Positions 34,999-46,895 of a DNA stretch of 64,000 nt are shown piece by piece (positions within the stretch are counted from its first letter, which is position 1; each line of letters opens with the position of its first letter). Source of the stretch: Triticum aestivum. Its lineage: Eukaryota; Streptophyta; Magnoliopsida; Poales; Poaceae. Both the position numbers and the translations under genes were made by a program. Under the pieces are notes generated by a model. That model ran no database searches and was not told the DNA's origin. It was given only the letters and a program-made list of their open reading frames with translations. The stretch covers positions 367,251,673-367,315,672 of the forward strand of contig NC_057798.1 of assembly GCF_018294505.1 (NCBI RefSeq), written 5' to 3'.

Positions 34999-35265
34999 CT
35001 GATACACGAGAACAACATTTTTTTTACTATAAACAGTAGGGTAAACACCCCACTGCAACTTTTATTAATTTATCTACTAAGTCTAGTAGTCTTGGGGGAT
35101 TGAGGTAAGACCTTGAAAAAACAAAAGAAAAGAAAAGAGAAAGACATCAAGAGAAATCTAGGAAAAAAATTCTACAACAGGAAAAAAGAACAAGAAGAGA
35201 AAGAAAAAGAAAAGAAAGACAGAAAGAAGAAAATAAAGAAAAGAATATTACAACATAGTGTCCAA

Positions 35266-38200
35266 CTAGGTAGAGAACTGCCTCTCATGCTTCTGTTTAA
35301 TTCTATATTTCAGCAATTTTAGCTCCTCCAGATATATGAATTTCCATCCCTGGAAAGTTGGTGTGATATTCTCAAATATCTTGTTATTTCTAGTTATCCA
35401 GATGGCCCATGATCCCAAAATGATGATCTCCATAAAGAATGGATAGTGCAACTTATCTTTCAGATCTTGAAAATCTTCCAAAACTGATAAATTTGGAGTT
35501 CTTATAGGACAAATGTAATCCCAGCATTGCTTTGCAAAAGTGCAGCCCCAAAATAAGTGATGTAAAGTTTCTTCCTGCTGACAGTCTCTTACAGCACAAT
35601 TGTAAGCTTCTAAGACAAAGTTCTTTCTCCTAAGCAGGTTCCTTGTATTGACTCTATCATGAAGCAGCTTCCAAAGAAAACCTTGTGTTTTGGCTGACAG
35701 GAACATTTCCAAATCCAATTGAAATGTAGAGGAGCCTGCTTGAGTCCAATCAGTACTTTGTAATCCTTGATTGATGAATAGAATTCATTTCCCCAAATGT
35801 AACTCCAAGTGTCCAGAGAGTCTATGTACTTAGATTGTCTTGTGTAGATGCATATATCTTCCACTTGTAGAAATTCCCCATAGGCTTCAGTTGTTAGTGG
35901 TAAGTGAAACAAGTCCTGAAGGTATTCAGTGTTGATTACAGTTTGGACATTTATTTGTGGGTTTCTGGCAAAAGAGTAGAGGTGTTGGTAATTGTGCTTG
36001 AAAATGTTTCTGTACCACAGATCCTCCCAGAATAATGTTGTCCTACCATCTCCCACATTACATCTAGCTGTTGCTTTGTATTGATCCATTAGAGCCAGGT
36101 TTGATTTCCACCAGAAAGAGTCAATCATATTATCTCCTAGAAGCTGCCCATCAGAATAATAAGTTTCCCAGACTAAATGAACCCAAGGTATGTCATGCCT
36201 ATTGAAGAATTTGTGCAGGTTTTTCATGAGCAGAGTTTTGTTGTGGGTGTATATATCCAAGATTCCCAGTCCTCCCTGACTTTTTGGCCTGCAGACTGTG
36301 TGCCAGGCCACCAAAGCTGGTCTTCTATCTTCCATGCCAGAGCTCCTCCAAAGACAGTGCCTTAAATATTTGATATTCTGTTTCTTAATAGTGATTGTAA
36401 TATCCAAATAGCTCATGAAGAAGAAAAATAAAGAAGATAGAACTGACTTCACCAACAGAACCTTCCCTGCTTGAGTCATGAAGATAGAAATGCTAGCAAG
36501 TCTTTTTGCAATTCTGTTAACTAGGGGAAGACACTGTTCCACAGTTGGTTTATGTATTCCCAAAGGAATTCCCAAATATGTAAATGGGAATTGCCCTCTA
36601 GTACATTGCAGTGTGTTTGTGAAGATTTCCACTCTAGCTTCCTCAATGTTCAGAGGGACCATTATTGATTTGGCATAATTGACCTTGAGACCAGTTGCTG
36701 AGGCAAATGTATTTAAAAGAGCTTTGAGACAAATCAAGTGTCTAGCATTTGCTTGCATGATGACCAGAGTATCATCAGCATATTGAACAATTGGGAAGTC
36801 AGGGAAAGAGTTCACTTGAAGTGGAGATTTAATAAGATTTAATCTCATTGCTCTGTTCAAAATATTTTGGAGCAAGTCAGCAGCAAGAACAAAAATTAAA
36901 GGAGAGTAAGGATCTCCCTGTCTCACTCCTTTATTTATGTAGAATTTCTTCCCAGGCACTCCATTTAACATCACAACAAAAGAGGCAGTAGAAAAGAGAA
37001 GTTTCATCCAGGATATCCATTTATCCCCAAAACCTTTGGCTCTGAAAATCTCAATGATGGCTTAATGTTCAATTGTGTCAAAAGCTTTTTCAAAATCCAG
37101 TTTAATTACCAACATTTCCTCCACTGATTTATGGCACTGATGGATATATTCATATACCCATCCTAGGCAGTCTTGAATCACTCTGTCCTTGAGAAAACCA
37201 TATTGGTTAATGTGTACCAATTTGACAATTATCTTTTGCAGTCTGTTTGCTAGCAGCTTTGTGATAATCTTAAGCATCCCATTGAGCAAAGAAATGGGTC
37301 TGAAATCATTTGGTGTGAGTGGTACTTCTTTTTTTGGAAACAGGGTAATGAAGGAAGTGTTTATACTCTCTAGGTTCACAGTGCCAACATGGAAAGCCAT
37401 GATGAAATCAATAACATCCTCTTTGATAATATCCCAACAAGCTTTAATGAATTCATTGTTGAATCCATCAGGACCTGGTGATTTGTCAGTTGGTAGATTT
37501 TAACCACCTCTTCAATCTCTTCTTTGGTAAACTTTTCCTCTAATTGTGAGAATACTTGAGGATCAACTGTGTGCCCATATAGGTAATGGAGATCAAAATG
37601 CATTGTGTGACCACTAGATTCACCCAATCTATCTCTGAAAGCCTCCCATAAAATTGCAGCTTTTCCCTCATGATTTGTAACCTCCACTTGGTCCTTATTG
37701 AACAACATTGCAATTTTATTGTGCCTATGGTTAATGGAAGCTTTTGTGTGGAAGAACTTAGTGTTTTCATCTCCAAACTTAACACCTTTTATTTTACCTC
37801 TCTGTTTCCAATAAATCTTCTGATTATTAAGTACTGTCAGTAGGCACTCCTTGAGTATATTTCTGCAATTGGCCTCAAATAAAGAAAGATTCCTGAATTC
37901 TTCAATCAAGTCCCAGAAGAAGATGCATGCATTTAAATCCTCAATTTGTTTTTCCATACATGATAGGCTTTTAGCCCACAGTTTCAGAGCTCTTCTCAGG
38001 TTTTTGAATTTAGCATTAATCTTTTTTGGCTGGTCAGTAAAACCCACTGGAATATTCCAAGCTGCCTGAACCACTTGTTTAAAAGAGTTGTGCTTTAACC
38101 AATAATTTTCAAATCTGAATACCTTGGACTTTGGAATATTTTTGCAAATCTTTATCATGCATGGTAGGTGATCAAAAATTGGTTTAGCCAAAGGCAGGGC

Positions 38201-38852
38201 CATGGAGTTAGGGTAACTTGTCATCCAGGCTGCAGAAGTAAAGAACCAATCTAATTTCTCAAGGAGTGGAGATTCCTGCATGTTGCTCCAACTGTACTAT
38301 CTACCTTTCAAAGGTAATTCAACCAGTCCCAGATTACTGATAGCCTCATTAAATAAAATCATCTCATTGAAATCTCCTCCAGGTCTATTTCTGTTTTCAG
38401 GTGATCTGATGAAATTGAAATCGCCCATGACTATCCAGTCCACCTCATTTGGCATTTGGAGATTGCTAAACCAATCAATGAATTCAATCTTTTCCTCATG
38501 GCCCATATATGTTTGAGAGAATCCACTTGTTTGTAGAAATATTATAGGTGAATTGTATGGAAAGAGAAAATTTGTTCTGAAAAAGCAGTTTTCCTGTGAA
38601 CATAGATCCATTCCAAGCAGTCAGAAATCCACCAGAGGCCCCAATTGAAGGCAAAAATTCAAATTTGTTAAATGTTTGAGGGCAAAAGTTGTGAACGTAG
38701 GCTAGATCAAAATTCTCTCTCTTAGTTTCTTGAATACACACAACTCCAGCAACACTTTCCTCAATTTTTTGCCTAATAGCCAGCCACTTATCTTGGGTAT
38801 TAACACCTCTTATATTCCAATTAAGAGTGTTCCAGGATCTGTTGTTATTCAT
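35266..38852 (-). pseudogene. LINE ORF2: endonuclease and reverse transcriptase, broken
   Basis: Starts with the ATG at 38852 (MNNNRSWNTLNWNIRGVN), an AP-type endonuclease with CIQETK and later VMGDFNFIRSPENR (38420). A linker follows (38281-37376). The RT begins near 37400 ([42 protein letters not shown]), with [15 protein letters not shown] at 36930 and the catalytic YADD near 36780. The zf-RVT domain is at 35720-35500 ([20 protein letters not shown]). Breaks: a frameshift near 38560, stops near 38297 and 37376, a stop at 37062 and a frameshift near 35690. Target-primed reverse transcription in live relatives. Confidence 0.9.
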
Positions 38853-39257
38853 TGTTAAACTTTAAGGTTTTATATTGTTGTACCAAGGTCCATCCCTAGA
38901 TAATATCCTGAAGAATTATTGTTTGCTGCAGGTATTGATGGTGAACAAATCTGTTGTGGTCCTGAATATGCAACAACCAACATTGCAAAAACAAATGCAA
39001 CTAGTTCAACATAATCATAGAGGCTAACATAGCAACATTCACAGATAGGTAGGTCCCATGTTTATTACTGGAGTGCCAAAGCTCATTTTCAAACAGAGGG
39101 AAGAAAGTGATAGCAAACAAAAGGTGCCTCTCAGGGCCATTGTTCATCATCTTACAAAATCTGCCAGTTATAAACCCATCATACAGAACACAGAAAGTCT
39201 GAATGTAATAACAAAGCATTCTGCAGCAGTAGGGCCTGTAGCTATGGGACCATCCTA

Positions 39258-42200
39258 TCATTGAGCAAAGTTTGATTGAGCTTCAGATCCTATGGCCTTG
39301 GTCACCTTGGCCACCTCCTCTTGCCCCTTCTTCTTGGTCCTCTTGGATAACTTCTCTTGTAGTTCATCCTCAGCCACCTTAAAGAAAATTTAGTCAGGTT
39401 TTGACCACTTTATTTTGAATAACTGGAGGAATGGCATTGCATGGCAAACAAGATTTAGTATCACATGTTTTACTCCTATATCCATTCTTATCTTTCCTAA
39501 TTCTGTCACTTCTTCTTACCTCAGTTTCAACCAGAGGCTCTTCCTCCCTTCTTTTCTTGGATGTAGCTTCTCTAGAGGGCAACAAGATAATTTTGTTGGG
39601 AGACACCTGCTATAGAGGGCTACCAGCTCCACTTGAGGAGTGTACAGCTGGGCTTATCCCTTCATTTTCTTTGCCCAGACCCTGCAAGATCTCCTTACAA
39701 GTGGGAGCATGTGATGTTATGCAGCCATCAGGTATATGGAAGAGAATAGTTTCTTCATTATCACAGTTGACAGTAAGCAATTTCCATAGATCAAATTTGA
39801 GCAAATGCATTGTCCAACCAAATTTATCAGGTGTCAATAGCAAATGGATTATGAAGTTGAACCAACTTACTGGATTTCAATTTTAAAATTGCTTTTCTCT
39901 CCTTGAGTTGCTAGAGCAAAGTTTTGTATCCATAGATCCAGACCTTCTTTAGAAATTAAATGAGAACCATCAATAATATCAAGAGCATGTTTCTCAGCAA
40001 TTGAGTGTATATCAAACATAGGAGGTGAAGTTGTGGGCAAGTTTATCCCAATATTACCTTTGTTGCTGAATTTTGAGGATGTTCCCACCTGAAGGATTGA
40101 CACATCTTCTTTTCCTTTATATGTTGCAGACAAGGGTTGTGGGAGAGTAGTGTGTGTGCCTTCAGCAGCAGTGGATATAGCAGTAGTAGAGGTTTGCTCA
40201 GTTGTAGCATGATCTGCCCCCTCAGTTGCCTGAATTTGCTACAACTGAGTATCCTGATTGACAGCAGATGTTTCTCCCCTTCCTTTAGAAGGGATGCCAC
40301 CTCAGATGCATGATGTGCAGATTCAGAGCCAACCTCTTGCCCTTCATAAATGGCCTGCTCAGCTTCATTTATGCATAAGTTATTATCAACTTGGTTTTCA
40401 TCTAACTGAAGGTCTTCCTCTTCATCATCTGCATGGTAAGCCATAGCAATATTCAGAAGCCCCATAGCCATTGGCTGAATTTGCATGCCTTGATTGACCT
40501 CTTCACTAGCTGAGAGAGTGAGAGACAGAAGGCCATCTGAGAGAGAGATAGTTGTAGTAATGCTACTGTTTGGGTGTCCATCATCCTGTTGTTCAGGTAG
40601 CTCCACTTATGTTGCTGTGGGGCCACAGGATCTGGTTGAGCAAAGGCCCAATGCTGCTCATGAGCATTCTGTTCTGCTGGTTCCTCCCAGGCATCCCAGT
40701 CCTCATTCTGAATATGAACATTGTGCACTGGCAGAGGCTGAAAACCTGGGAAGTCATTTGCATGTTGTGGGACTAGGTGTGGGTCCACACCATCTGGTGG
40801 AATATAATCTTCATCGGCTGGCCCCCCACCTAGCATCTCCTTCAAGAGGACCTCAACTGAGTTGGTCCATGATTCTTCTTTGAACCTTTCCCCCTCAGAC
40901 CACCTGATACTCTTAGGTATGTCAATCAGCTCTGTCACACGCGCTTTAACCAAAATTTTCCCTCTCAAAGCATCTTCTCTCTCCCAACTGATAATTCTCG
41001 CCCATTTGGAAATCGGCGCTGCAATGTCTTCAGTATTGCAAAAATCAAAAGGAACCCAATGAATAGCAGCCAACAAGTTCTATTGAAGTTAACCCTACGC
41101 TAGTTTCTGCCCTCATTGTGTTTAGAGAAAGAGATAAACACATCTCCAAATGCATGCAGACTCTGCCTAATGAGCCTGTCGCGGTCTCGCACATGCAAGA
41201 ACTGGATGTAAGCCTCTCCAAAGGGACAAGGTTGGATCTCTCTGAACCCAACATGCACAGCTTCATGGAAAAATTCCTCCAGAACCTCTCTGACGTTAGG
41301 AAAAAAATACCTCATCAGGGTGCGGGTGAATGGAAGCAATCGCCCAGTCCTCGTGCCTTCTTGGGCGGTGCGGCAGAATGGCTCGAGAAACCCCAGTTCT
41401 TCGTTCGGTTTCTTGTATCTGAAATCCATCTGGCACAAACGGCAGCGGGTCGATGGGAATGTTGGCCATCGGATCATCCACCGACGAAATAGCGACCACA
41501 ACCCTCACCAGCGACGAGGAAGGAGCAGGTGAGCTTGTTGAGGGGGAGCAGAGGATGTTGCAGAGTTGGTAGGTGCAGTGGAATGCAAGGAGGCAAGCGA
41601 GGGTCTTGGTTGGAAATTTGGGAATTGGTCCTTAACTAGCTCCATAAATGACGAGACCTGCCTAAACTGTGGTGTCGGCCCAAGGCAGTGAAACCAGGCC
41701 TCAACGGCTCCCTCGGCCCATGCTTCTTCAGGTGGGCTAGGAAAAGAATCAAATTCGATAAATGGCCAGAGCCCAGGAAGATTTGGGTTGGGGCATTTGC
41801 GGGCAAAATGACCCGTAGCCCCGCATGCATGGCAAACTATGTGAGATGCCCCATGCAGACAATTGGGCACAATTTGTGGCTGATCAACACCATGATTAGG
41901 CTGAGATGAATTGGGAATAATTGCTTGATTATTGTCATCATGAATAGGCCTCGATAACCGCTCAAAAACTGATCGGCCTCCTTGGACCACCGAGCTGTAA
42001 CTCCGACGATCACCGGAGTGAGGATCCACAACTCGACCATTCCTACCCACAAGAGTCCTTTCATTGCCAAGCTCAGCATAGTAAGCACATTCTTCTCTAA
42101 TCCAATTAGGGCCACCGAAATTCCAAAGGCTAAAAATCATCTCAAACTCCTTTTCCACAATATTACCAGCATTGTAAATCTCAAAACCCACTGACTTGGA

Positions 42201-42540
42201 AGCAACAGAAAACTTGAATGATCTATCCCTCAAGAGATGGACTCAAAAACCTTGAGCATAACCTCCAAACATAGCAAGTAGTGAAACACTAACTGGGTGG
42301 GCATCAAGTTTGAAAGTTGCCCTCGAGAATGAAACCACCATGGTGAACTCCTTTTGACGAAAGCCCGGGGAGAAGACCACCGGGTGACCAAACTTGGATC
42401 TCATATCTGCCTGGAACGTCTTGCCACGATCGAAGTTGAGAGCAAAAGGAGCCATCGAGGAAGGGATTGGAGTGGCTGCCGGGGCCGAAGTGGCCACCAG
42501 CAGGAGGGAGAGAGGTGGCCGCCGGGGCCGGAGTGGCCAC
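39258..42540 (-). pseudogene. LINE ORF1: nucleic-acid-binding protein, broken
   Basis: From the Ala/Pro-rich N-terminus near 42500 through a conserved N-terminal block (42230-41900), a CCHC zinc knuckle CHACGATGHFARKC (about 41800), a DUF4283-like RNA-binding block (about 41100-40900: WARIISWEREDALRGKILVK), an acidic linker, and a Cys-rich C-terminus (CDTKSCLPC, about 39450), ending at the TGA at 39258. It is split by several frameshifts and stops (for example near 42243, 41505, 41100, 40453 and 39867). ORF1 proteins package LINE RNA. Confidence 0.8.
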
Positions 42541-42603
42541 CGGCAGAAGGGGTGGAGAGGCTAGGTGTCATATACTTCACCTATGCGTACAAGAACAACA
42601 TTT

Positions 42604-43125
42604 GAATGGATAAATATGGTATGACGACAGATGGAATATGTACAGAAAATGGAAAGATAGGGCGTATTCACATACACAAAGTGTAAACTTAGCTAATGGC
42701 AGTGCAAAAAAGTAGAAGCAATGCAAAGCATCAGTTGCAAGATATGTGCGACCAATATAACCTTGGAAAGTTAGAGCAAGCACCTTGATGGGTGAATAAG
42801 ATAGGCCATCTGCCTCTGAGTCCTACACTAGGGAGCTACATTGACTTAGGTCTCCCTCCTGCTCAGAATCACTGTTAGGATCATATTCTAAGCATGAATA
42901 TGTAGGTGGAGAGCGTTTTCATTGCATTGCATCTAGACTTTATTTCAGTCCCTTAATGCCAAGTTTGACAGCCATGGCATTGTTCTGCATTATTCTTTTC
43001 ATGCGCGCAAGATCATAATCATTATGATGTTGTTCAGTAACTGAGATTCATGAAAAGATAAAAGCTAGTCCGATTATCTATGGAATGCATTGCGGATTCA
43101 ACTCGAAAATTGTCTCCCTATAAAC
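42604..43125 (-). other. Low-copy segment between LINE and gypsy, with an exon relic
   Basis: Contains the exon-like block 43040-42784 (acceptor CTCAG, donor AAG/GTGCTT) encoding TEQHHNDYDLARMKRIMQNN and, after stops, an acidic stretch (EYDPNSDSEQEGDLSQ) ending SYSPIK. This resembles the N-terminal helix of plant Transposase_24-type proteins. Three in-frame stops. Confidence 0.5.
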
Positions 43126-43130
43126 CCCTT

Positions 43131-44011
43131 TGTCGGATTTCGGGTTCCGAAAACCCTTGAGAGGTTCGAACTCCGGGGTGCGTGCGGAGATCTCAACCTA
43201 CCTAGCCTGCCAACTTGCGAACCTCACAGCCTATCACGTCGAGCTCGAAGGGAAAGGAAGACACAACAATTTACCCAGGTTTGGGCCACCTTGCGGTGTA
43301 AAACCCTACTCCTGCTTTGTGGTGGATTTACCTCGAGGGGCTGAGGAAGAACTAGTACAGTGGGAGAACAACCTCAGGAGGTGTGTTCTTGAGCTGGTGG
43401 AGGAGAGGATGATCTCCCAGACTAGGATCCTTCTTTACGGTGGTGGCTAGGTCCTATTTATAGTGACCTTGGCCCTCTTCCCAAATGTAGGCGGGAAGGG
43501 ATCCCACAACAATCAAATTTGAAGGGAGACAACAAGTACGTCCTATCCTGACTAAAGTGGTCTTCGCCTGCAAAAGCCTCTAGTCGTGACGCTGCAGTGG
43601 GATTGGTGATGACCTCCGTCCTGCCGTCCTAGCAGTCTTGGTCTTGTTGCTCCAGAATGGAAACCTTTGGTTGATTCCTCGGGACTCTGCGCCTGATGCT
43701 TGCCTCCTTTGCAGCAAAGAGGAAACTGGTACTCTGCGCCCGTTGGCGCCCGCCTGGCCTTGGTCATCATGGCTCACGTCAGCTGAGCCTCGTGAGATGC
43801 ACCTTGCATAGAAATCTCCGCTCCTCTGGAGCCAACCTGAGGGGGCCGATCCCCTTGAAGGTCTTGGTGTCATCCGCCTTGCGAGGCTTGGCCCCTCGCG
43901 AGGGTCTTGAGTTGTTGATGCTGAAGCTGGGCCGTACTAGGTCATCGATGGAGCCACGTCGTGGGCCGCACATAGGCAAGTCTGGGTACCCCCGTATCCA
44001 AAACGCCGACA
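43131..44011 (-). repeat. 3' LTR of the deleted gypsy element
   Basis: Plus-strand reading TGTCGGATTTCGGG...AACGCCGACA. On the minus strand it is preceded by the purine-rich GGGCTCGGGGGCTAC (polypurine tract). A TATAAATAG box lies at 43454-43462 on the minus strand. Confidence 0.9.
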
Positions 44012-44251
44012 GTAGCCCCCGAGCCCAAGGCGTGCTCTGACTTGGCTTCTAGGCGAAGCCAAAGGGCAAGTGCGGAGCATCGTGGGACCTAACGCCTGCG
44101 GCCTTGGACGACGTGTGGCGATTGATGGGACGTGGGCGTCTCCACTTCCCCATGCTGCCTTGAAATCCGTTCGACTTGATGAGTTGATGCTGCATGCAGA
44201 AGAACATCATTATGCGAGATCGTGGAGGCCGGCAGTTGGCCTCCCTCTGGC

Positions 44252-44258
44252 TATAAAT
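44252..44258 (+). promoter_or_regulatory. TATA box in front of the antisense B3-like gene
   Basis: TATAAAT on the plus strand lies 90 bases before the first in-frame ATG (44348) and outside the LTR. C/T-rich sequence follows. The antisense gene therefore appears to have its own promoter. Confidence 0.6.
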
Positions 44259-44347
44259 GAGAGGAGGGGCGGAGCCCCCCTCGCTCATCTCTTTCTTTAT
44301 CTTCTAGATGCTCGTCCCTTATCCTTCTCCACCTTGCTGTAGCATCC

Positions 44348-45151
44348 ATGGTGCCGACCAGGAGATTCTCTGCGACAGAAAAGGGAAAAGCCCCTTAGGA
44401 GGGGCCTGAACCACTTTCGTCGAAGAAACGGTTCTGCCGCCCCTGCGAGGCCGGCGCGAGGCAGGAGGTGACCAGGCCTTGGCAAGCCCGGCCTCCGCCC
44501 AGTTTTCCCCTTCCCTTGTACGCCCGCGCGCAGGACGGCAATGCACGCCACCAAGCGGTCCCGAGTGGCAGCGGGCGAGCCGAAGCCGTGCTGCTAGCAG
44601 GGCCGCGGACCCACGCTGAGGGTAGCTCACGTGAGTTTGTGGTGTGGGCAGTGATGCCTCCCGGCTTGTGGATCTGGCTCCCGAGGTGTTCCGCCGATGA
44701 GATACCGCTGAGGGGGCCACTCAAGCTGTGGCTACAACACTCCGGGTGCTGCAGCCTGGCCACCAGGGCCGAGGTTGAGGTGGTGCCTCCTTGCAACGTC
44801 TTCATGACCCACGGATGGGGCGAGGTCGCCCGCGCCTGCTGCGTGGAAGGGGCCCTCGCAATCCATTTCGAGTATGACGACGCCTCCACTCTATTCTTCA
44901 AGGTCTTCAACAAGGAGGGCCGACGGCTGGAGTGCTGCCCCGAAGGAAGCAGCCCACGGGACGCGGCCATGGGTGCTGGGCCCGCCTCCATCCCCACCGA
45001 CGTCTCCTCCAGCAGCAGCGACGACTCCTGGGAATCCAGCGACTCTCCTGAGCCCAGTGCATCTCCGGAGTCCAGCGACGACAGCTACATGCCGCCAAGC
45101 TCCCGCCGTGCTCGGAAAGCGGCAGCAGTGGTCGCTCGACGCCGTTGGTGA
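44348..45151 (+). pseudogene. Antisense B3-domain-like gene inside a gypsy element
   Basis: The ATG at 44348 starts MVPTRRFSATEKGKAP, interrupted by a TAG near 44396. The same frame then runs to the TGA at 45149-45151 (267 codons in all). A basic Pro-rich N-terminal third is followed by a B3-like fold (about 44630-44940) with LKLWLQHSGC, then FMTHGWGEVARACCVEGALA and LFFKVFNKEGRRLECC. A Ser/Asp-rich acidic tail and a basic Arg end (SSRRARKAAAVVARRRW) follow. B3 domains bind DNA in plant factors. Related B3-like ORFs occur antisense in grass gypsy elements as far as I recall. It lies opposite gag-protease, convergent with it. The single stop suggests recent loss or a non-ATG/downstream start. 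Confidence 0.65.
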
Positions 45152-45339
45152 CGCGCGCCGACCTAGTTCCTTGAAGCCTTTCTTCTTTTGTTTTCCTGCG
45201 TGGAATTATGACCAGCCCCGCGGGGGCATGTAAGAATCGTGATGCTTTAATTCTAGTGTTACCCTTCTTGTTACTATGTTGAAATCACGTATCCCACTAT
45301 GGCACGGTTCTCCCTTTCCGCCCCCTAGATAGCGTAGAG

Positions 45340-45860
45340 CTCTACGCCGGCGGGACACAGTCCCCAGGCAGGCTTCAGCCGTCGTTGGTATGCCAGGTCG
45401 CGATGCCATGGTCAAGGCCAGGAGGTGAGCGGCCCGAGGTCCGATGAGAGCTCCTGAGACGCGATGCCCACGAGGTACCCCTTGGCGTGCAAGCAGCTAT
45501 CCTAGAAACGAAAAGGGAAGCGACACTACCCGAGCTGGACTCCGTAGGTCATGTGATTGGGTCACGAGATTTATGCCGGCATGTGAGCAACTTATCTTTA
45601 GTGAACTTGCAGCGATCCCCTGGGTAGTGCTCACTCGTGCCTTCGTGGTAGCGCCGCTAGGTAGGGCCCGTGATGCCCATTCCCTTTTCTCGCTTGTCTA
45701 GATGATCTACGTCCTCGGGTCCCGGTCCTCGAGCAGACTCAGCCGCTGCTGGTATGCCAGGTAGCGATGCCGTGGTCAAGGCCAGGGGGTGAGGGCTGGA
45801 GAGCCAGTAGGAGCTCCTGAGGCGCGATGCTCAGGTGGCCACCCTTTAGCGTGCAAGCGA
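45340..45860 (+). repeat. Direct repeat downstream of the B3-like gene
   Basis: Blocks of about 125 bp at about 45353-45490 and 45733-45855 share TGGTATGCCAGGT, GCGATGCC, GTGGTCAAGGCCAGG, GAGCTCCTGAG and GCGTGCAAGC in the same order, with about 10-15% differences by eye. Both lie in the noncoding region between the convergent gene ends. Confidence 0.7.
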
Positions 45861-46489
45861 CTCGCGTGACAAGGTGGTGGCCGCCGGGCCCGCCTATAGC
45901 TAGGCCTTAGGTGTACCTACGTGTTAGCCTGCAAAGAGAATACGACCCTAACGGTGCTGGCCGCCTACGCTTGATCCTTCTATAGGAAGACGAAGGCACC
46001 GAGGACCTGGCGAGGTGACGTACGCGAGGCGAGTCGCAAGCCAGAGCTCGGTCCTTCGGATTTATTAGTGTTGCTGGGACGGACCCGAGCACAAGCGTCG
46101 TGCCAGCATATGTAGCCCCCGTCGGCAGGATGAGCAAAGGACGGGTCAGAAATGTAGGGGGACCGTGAAGCGGATAGGACTCGAAGCAAGCAAGTGATGA
46201 TCATAAATCAGCTTATGGGAGATGGTTACGCAGCTCTGACGAATGCAAGAAGGATACATATCAGAGGGATGGACCCACACAACTTGGGGATAGTGCAGCC
46301 CGAGAGGCGCCCCCAAACTGAACAAACTAAAAGATGTCACCTGGCACCGTTGCTGAAGAAATGTCGAGGTAGTAGGAGGCGTGTGCTTCTGAAGTCGCTC
46401 CTCATGAGCCACCCTGGCCGTGAACCTCGGGAGGCTCTCGGGGCCCGGTGGGCTCGTAAGGATCCATCTCCATCTCCACCTAGATCGCC

Positions 46490-46800
46490 TGGCGCCTAGC
46501 CTCCCGAGTGGCTAGGACGTCCTGCATGTGGCACTGAAATGCAACAACCGCGCTCGGCAAGCCGAACAACATGCAAATGTAGCTTTGAGGGGGACCATCG
46601 CATCAGCCTACACGAGACGGCCAGAAGAGCTCCTGAGACGTGGCCTTGTTGAGCCCTGGGATGTTGACGCAGACGCACAACTCCTCATCCTCACCAGGGC
46701 AAGGAGCCGCGCTTGGTGGTAGGCGGTGATCGCCCCGCACAACCCTCGCCTCCTGGCGCTCTCTCCTCGGAAGCGTGCACTTATGCATGCCTCCACGTGG
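46490..46800 (-). pseudogene. Remnant of gypsy reverse transcriptase with internal deletion
   Basis: Minus-strand frames give GEDEELCVCVNIPGLNKATS, similar to the RT segment around the first catalytic Asp, then after a stop LFGLPSAVVAFQCHMQDVLA, similar to the segment just before the YxDD motif. The roughly 40-50 residues that normally separate them are missing, as is everything after. This shows the element descends from one with pol. Confidence 0.5.
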
Positions 46801-46895
46801 TGCTTGAGTGCCTCCCTCGTGACATTGCCTAGGTCAGAGGCCCTTCAAAGGAGAGCCCCCGAGCCCAACCTGAGAGGGGCGCCGGGAGCGCCTTC

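Larger units (their letters stand above)
35021..42591 (-). mobile_element. Near full-length L1-type LINE with 12 bp target-site duplication
   Basis: AGAACAACATTT occurs on both sides (35009-35020 and 42592-42603). On the minus strand the element starts at 42591, carries ORF1 (zinc knuckle) and ORF2 (endonuclease, RT, zf-RVT) and ends in an A-rich tail (T run 35018-35025 on the plus strand). The length of 7.57 kb suits a full-length plant RIX/L1 element. Both ORFs carry stops and frameshifts, so it is inactive. It lies in an intron of the Transposase_24-like pseudogene. Confidence 0.92.
32473..43040 (-). pseudogene. Multi-exon plant En/Spm-like (Transposase_24) gene, broken
   Basis: Exon-like blocks in order on the minus strand are 43040-42784, 34998-about 34535, 34435-34232 and 32865-32473, bounded by AG acceptors and GT donors. 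The second and third resemble plant Transposase_24 (Ptta/En/Spm) proteins (GTLCASFLHGK; KHSLMKYHSYLRQAHFDGKP); the last is a coiled coil. In-frame stops and a frameshift occur in the first three blocks, so it is probably dead. A LINE sits in the intron just upstream of the second block, 11 bases from its acceptor. Upstream exons may lie at 51118-51330 and 62014-62308 beyond the two LTR insertions. Family call from memory of the domain; the exon model is mine. Confidence 0.5.

Noticed and set aside
35113..35322. Lys-rich ORF on the plus strand
   Set aside because: It is the complement of the pyrimidine-rich 3' untranslated region of the LINE.
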